34,630 bases of DNA from Candidatus Oceanisphaera merdipullorum. Its GTDB lineage: Bacteria > Pseudomonadota > Gammaproteobacteria > Enterobacterales > Aeromonadaceae. Position 1 is the stretch's first letter; the number at the start of each line of letters is the position of its first letter. Under the pieces are notes generated by a model. That model was not told where the DNA came from, searched no databases, and worked only from the letters and a program-made list of their open reading frames with translations. The position numbers were made by a program, and so were the translations under genes. Positions 31,668 to 34,630 of the stretch are shown here, one piece after another. The stretch spans positions 1-34,630 of the forward strand of contig JAHLFI010000080.1 in assembly GCA_018883865.1 (NCBI GenBank). The letters are read 5' to 3'.

Positions 31668-33515
31668 CTACAGGACACCAGTCTCATATTTTCCAGATAT
31701 TCTCTGCAGGTACGCCAGCATCTTTTCGGTGCGCGCCGCACTGGCGATAGACTTATCCTGACACCAGGTGACTATTGGCTCACCACTGCTCACAAGCAAA
31801 TCCACGGCATCCATGGGCAAGCCGGTATCCAGCAATTCATCAGTCTGCACTACCAATACTAACGCCTCCACAGCAGGGTTCCCGAGCAACGCCGTGCAGC
31901 GGGCAAACAGCCCATCCTGCGCCATGGGCATCACGGCACCAGACGCGTCGAACGTAACATTATGGCTCGTCACATAGCAGGCTAGGCTTAGCTCTAGCCT
32001 GACTTTTTGACGCTGGCGCGCCATCTGTAGCGCCTGAGTCATACCAACGCAGACGTCGACTGGGATGCGCCCCTGCCCGGACAGCAAAAGACTCAACACC
32101 TGCGGCAGTGTTCGTCTTGAGCTGTTACTCTGGCCCAACATAGGTGCCGAGTTCACCTCGTTGATGATGGCACCGTTTTCATGCCAAGGGCGAGTGATAT
32201 CCGGCGAGATTATGTCGATACCTGCTACGTCGAGATCGAAGAGTGCAGCCGCGAGCTTGGCAATGGCGGCATTGTCAGGATGCAGGGTCGCCGAATAGTC
32301 TTCGTCCAATCCGCCCCACTGCGTGGATTCAATACGCCGCAGTCGTGCCCAAGCACCAGCAGGCGGTACGCTCGCCAGATCCCAACCCGCTTCCTGTAAG
32401 CAATCCAAGGCCTGCCTATCGCTGGGGAACAGCGGCTCGCGTACCCAGCTAGGCAGCGCCAGTTGGACGGCATTGGCGGCGGCGATCAATTCGCTGACCG
32501 TGCGCTGACCATCGCCCTGCACGGCAACCGGCATACGTTTTACTGCGTACAACACCTTGCCGCGCACCACCAGCAGACGGTGGCACACGCCAGTGACTTG
32601 GCGCTCGACTAACACCTGCGAGGAAAATTGCTCAGCCTGTCGATAGGCACTACGCAGTTTGGCTTCAGTGGTGATGTCCACCGTCACACCCTCCCCGCGA
32701 TCACGATCCGCAGGCTTAACCACCAATGGCCAACCCAGCACCGCATGTGTCGCAACGGCCTCGGCTTCATTGGCGACTCTACGATGCTGCGGTGCAGGCA
32801 AGCCTGCGCGGCGCATCCATTCGCAGGCAAGCTCTTTGTTCTGCGCTACTGTTACGCCAATCGCCGAGTCAGACCCCACCTTGCTGTGCTGCATGTGCAG
32901 GCGATGTACGCCCCACCCCAGCTGAAACAGACCGGCCCCAAGATGTCGCCACGGGATGCCGCGTTCCTGGGCACAGGTCAGCAGGGGCAAGGTCGACAGC
33001 CCCATTTGCATCACCGCACGCAGCGGCTGCAGCACCTTGGCCTCCAGCTGCTGATAAAGTGGCTCAGTGACTGAAAAGCTCCCGGGGTCCGCCGCTACGC
33101 CCAGCACCAATAGCGTGGCGGCTTCATATACCAGACGGGTCGATTGCGCAGGTACATAGTCGATATGGACTACACTGACATCCGCCAACCAGCCACCCGA
33201 CCGCTCTTCATCGGCTTGCAAGGCACATATCTGGCCGGGCTCGAAAACCGGCATGCGGGCCGCGCGCTGCAGTTCTGCCGCCACTTGCAGAATCCGCCAG
33301 AACAAGGCACCAACTGCACTGACCGAATGCGGCTCTTTGCTAAACTCAAACCCCTGCGATGGGGATTGCAATGCCAGACCCAGCTTGTCCCGCAACCAAG
33401 TATCCAACGCTGGCCAGTCGATAGCCTGCGGACAGTGGCTCAACTGCAGACGTAGGGTTTGCTCAGGCTGGCGCAAACGGCCACGAAAGCCCGCGGATAG
33501 ATTGGTCTGAGTCAT
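31668..33515 (-). CDS. Cyanophycin-synthetase-like ATP-grasp ligase
   Basis: The 615-residue protein has a CphA-type N-terminal domain, then an ATP-grasp domain: LGWGVHRLHMQHSKVGSDSA, AGLPAPQHRRV, WPLVVKPADRDRGEGVTVD, VERQVTGVCHRLLVVRGKV and GIDIISPD...INEVNSAPML. ATP-grasp enzymes of this type join amino acids through acyl-phosphates. The ~130-residue tail (NVTFDASGAVMPMAQDGLFA then VEALVLVVQTDELLDTGLP) lines up with the start of the CphA Mur-ligase half. Its P-loop (GTNGKTT in CphA) is absent (VCVGMTQAL), and the rest of the Mur domain is missing. So it is probably not a true cyanophycin synthetase. I chose ATG 33515; earlier starts run into the upstream hydroxylase gene. It lies 56 bp behind that gene. 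Confidence 0.85.
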   Translation of the reverse strand: MTQTNLSAGFRGRLRQPEQTLRLQLSHCPQAIDWPALDTWLRDKLGLALQSPSQGFEFSKEPHSVSAVGALFWRILQVAAELQRAARMPVFEPGQICALQADEERSGGWLADVSVVHIDYVPAQSTRLVYEAATLLVLGVAADPGSFSVTEPLYQQLEAKVLQPLRAVMQMGLSTLPLLTCAQERGIPWRHLGAGLFQLGWGVHRLHMQHSKVGSDSAIGVTVAQNKELACEWMRRAGLPAPQHRRVANEAEAVATHAVLGWPLVVKPADRDRGEGVTVDITTEAKLRSAYRQAEQFSSQVLVERQVTGVCHRLLVVRGKVLYAVKRMPVAVQGDGQRTVSELIAAANAVQLALPSWVREPLFPSDRQALDCLQEAGWDLASVPPAGAWARLRRIESTQWGGLDEDYSATLHPDNAAIAKLAAALFDLDVAGIDIISPDITRPWHENGAIINEVNSAPMLGQSNSSRRTLPQVLSLLLSGQGRIPVDVCVGMTQALQMARQRQKVRLELSLACYVTSHNVTFDASGAVMPMAQDGLFARCTALLGNPAVEALVLVVQTDELLDTGLPMDAVDLLVSSGEPIVTWCQDKSIASAARTEKMLAYLQRISGKYETGVL

Positions 33516-33571
33516 CGGGGTATGGGCTCCGGTTAGTAAGAATAAAAAGGGCAGTTCAATCCGGCCAGTGT

Positions 33572-34228
33572 TCAGTCGCCCCACATGCGTATCAGCTCCT
33601 GAACGCATTGGCCGGACTGGGTTGCCAGCTCGACATATTTGGTATCCTGACTCAGCGTTCGTGGAACCTGACTGAGCTTGGCGATGATTTCGCGCTGGTG
33701 GGCATCGCGGATGCGACTTTGTACCCAACCAACCACGGCATGGCGCGTTCCATGGGTAACCGGCGCGACTCGGTGCAGTTCACCGGCGGAATAAAGCACC
33801 ATACTCCCCGCCGGCAACTTGAAGGTTAAGGTCTGCGCCGTCGTCGCGACAACCAGCTCGCCGCCCTGATACGTACTCGGGTCATCGAGAAACAGGGTAA
33901 AGGACACGTCAGTGCGCACATCGTGAATATAAGCACCGTCGGAATGCATGCCATACTCCATGCCCACGTCATAACGATTGATAATAGGGCGGCCTGTAAA
34001 ACGCGGTATGGCGAAAGCCTGCACAACGGGCTGCGCATGAATGGCCAGAGCAATGCTGTCGAGCAATTGAGCATGCACCGCAGGAGATAACTGCAGGTTG
34101 TTCTTGGCCGCCTTTGCCATTCCCTGAGCCGTTTGTTTGCCGCTCTCAAAAGGGCCAGCCTGAATAGCCGCAGCGATAGCAGAAAGCAGATCGGCCGGCA
34201 GCGCGTTTTCAATAATGACGTAGTTCAA
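33572..34228 (-). CDS. PKHD-type Fe(II)/2-oxoglutarate hydroxylase (YbiX/PiuC family)
   Basis: The 218-residue protein has the Fe(II) ligands His95 and Asp97 in YGMHSDGAYI and His152 in GELHRV. The 2-oxoglutarate-binding Arg162 is in TRHAVVGWVQSRIRD. The order and length match YbiX/PiuC proteins, which are usually near siderophore receptors. Here it precedes an ATP-grasp ligase on the same strand, so it may hydroxylate the ligase's substrate or product. The start is TTG 34228 behind GAGGCG; no ATG is available nearby. Confidence 0.88.
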   Translation of the reverse strand: MNYVIIENALPADLLSAIAAAIQAGPFESGKQTAQGMAKAAKNNLQLSPAVHAQLLDSIALAIHAQPVVQAFAIPRFTGRPIINRYDVGMEYGMHSDGAYIHDVRTDVSFTLFLDDPSTYQGGELVVATTAQTLTFKLPAGSMVLYSAGELHRVAPVTHGTRHAVVGWVQSRIRDAHQREIIAKLSQVPRTLSQDTKYVELATQSGQCVQELIRMWGD

Positions 34229-34601
34229 AGCGAATCGCCTCTAGGTAGACTTGAGCTGTCAGAATTCTACCTGCCCGCGCCACAATTCCAACGGTTTAAA
34301 TAAGATATGTCACGACAAGCCAGCTTGAAAGGGCTTTCCGCCATACCTGTTACTTGGTTGATGATGTGCGTTCCTCCCGCATCTGAAAGGCTTTACGGGC
34401 TTTTAAGCGCAGCATTAAACCTGTGGCGAAATGTCGGGAGTGTGACACCGCTGATTGCGATCATGAATATGAGTTTCGTCAGCATGGGCTGTTTATAGCC
34501 GCAACTGAATTAATCTCTGGCACGGCACAGGCTATCCCATTTATTATCCGGTTTCTGCCGAACTCACGCACTACAACAATTTAATCCAGGATGTTTGAAT
34601 T
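34229..34601. other. Intergenic region without a clear gene
   Basis: This 373-bp gap must hold the promoters for the minus-strand hydroxylase pair and the plus-strand gene at 34602. A plus-strand open stretch (34307-34498) and a Cys-rich frame around 34410-34590 (AKCRECDTADCDHEYEF) are present, but neither has a good start or a family I know; the second could be a decayed gene. Confidence 0.4.
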
Positions 34602-34630
34602 ATGGAAAATCGCCGCTCGCCCCGCGCTCA
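34602..34630 (+). CDS. Possible gene start, cut by window end
   Basis: ATG 34602 opens MENRRSPRA and runs to the window edge. AGGA lies ten bases ahead. Too short to identify. Confidence 0.35.

Noticed and set aside
31444-31761. 105-aa plus-strand ORF
   Set aside because: Only its first part follows the AlpA-like remnant in another frame; the rest is antisense to the ATP-grasp gene end.
32628-33074. 148-aa and neighbouring plus-strand ORFs antisense to the ATP-grasp gene
   Set aside because: The minus-strand protein has clear family motifs throughout; these are shadow frames.
34307-34498. 63-aa plus-strand ORF near the window end
   Set aside because: No RBS, no family, and a different frame in the same place looks equally open.

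Overview
This is a chromosomal window from a gammaproteobacterium. The gene order cca - uppP - folB / plsY - tsaD / rpsU - yqeY - dnaG - rpoD - tRNA-Ile2(CAU), together with E. coli-like protein sequences, supports this. A marine Aeromonadales-type host (Oceanimonas/Oceanisphaera-like) is my guess from sequence flavour only. About 70% is ordinary chromosome; roughly 9.6 kb is an integrated element that looks like a phage satellite.

Region 1 (1-13174) starts with the 3' part of putA. A respiratory, selenocysteine-containing formate dehydrogenase operon (fdnGHI) follows, with an in-frame UGA and a SECIS hairpin. Next come fdhE, selA, selB, the selenocysteine tRNA gene selC, fdhD and cca. Nearly everything needed to make and mature this enzyme is therefore together: the three subunits, both accessory proteins, the Sec tRNA, the Sec synthase and the Sec elongation factor. 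Only selD is not seen here. The cca gene appears to have lost the HD phosphohydrolase catalytic residues.

Region 2 (13249-21587) holds uppP and folB (minus strand), plsY, tsaD (minus strand), and the macromolecular-synthesis operon rpsU-yqeY-dnaG-rpoD with an internal terminator. It ends with tRNA-Ile2 and its terminator.

Region 3 (21497-31154) is an integrated element flanked by a 90-bp direct repeat (88/90 identical) that contains the 3' part of tRNA-Ile2 and its terminator. It encodes a tyrosine integrase, a DUF6387-like protein, an AlpA-type regulator, a winged-helix-like protein, three small proteins, and a P4-alpha-type SF3 helicase/origin-binding protein. That protein lies next to about ten iterons of the form GGTGTAYAGT, one of which is GGTGAACAGT as in satellite P4. 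The left part carries a lone HK97-type major capsid gene with two short upstream ORFs. No terminase, portal, protease or tail gene is visible. I read it as a P4-replication-type satellite that supplies its own capsid protein and depends on a helper for the rest. The integrase has a single-base frameshift at its 5' end, so the element may be immobilised or may use an internal GTG start. Integrase arm-type repeats (TGTGCCGCT) lie inside both att sites. A small ribbon-helix-helix gene with two matching palindromic operators sits divergently in the replication operon.

Region 4 (31155-34630) begins with traces of a second, decayed element (tandem 12-bp repeats and a frameshifted AlpA-like remnant). 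A minus-strand pair follows: a PKHD-type 2OG-Fe(II) hydroxylase and a cyanophycin-synthetase-like ATP-grasp ligase whose C-terminal Mur-ligase-like part is short and has no P-loop. They may form a small peptide-modifying or peptide-making operon. The window ends in the first codons of a possible new gene.
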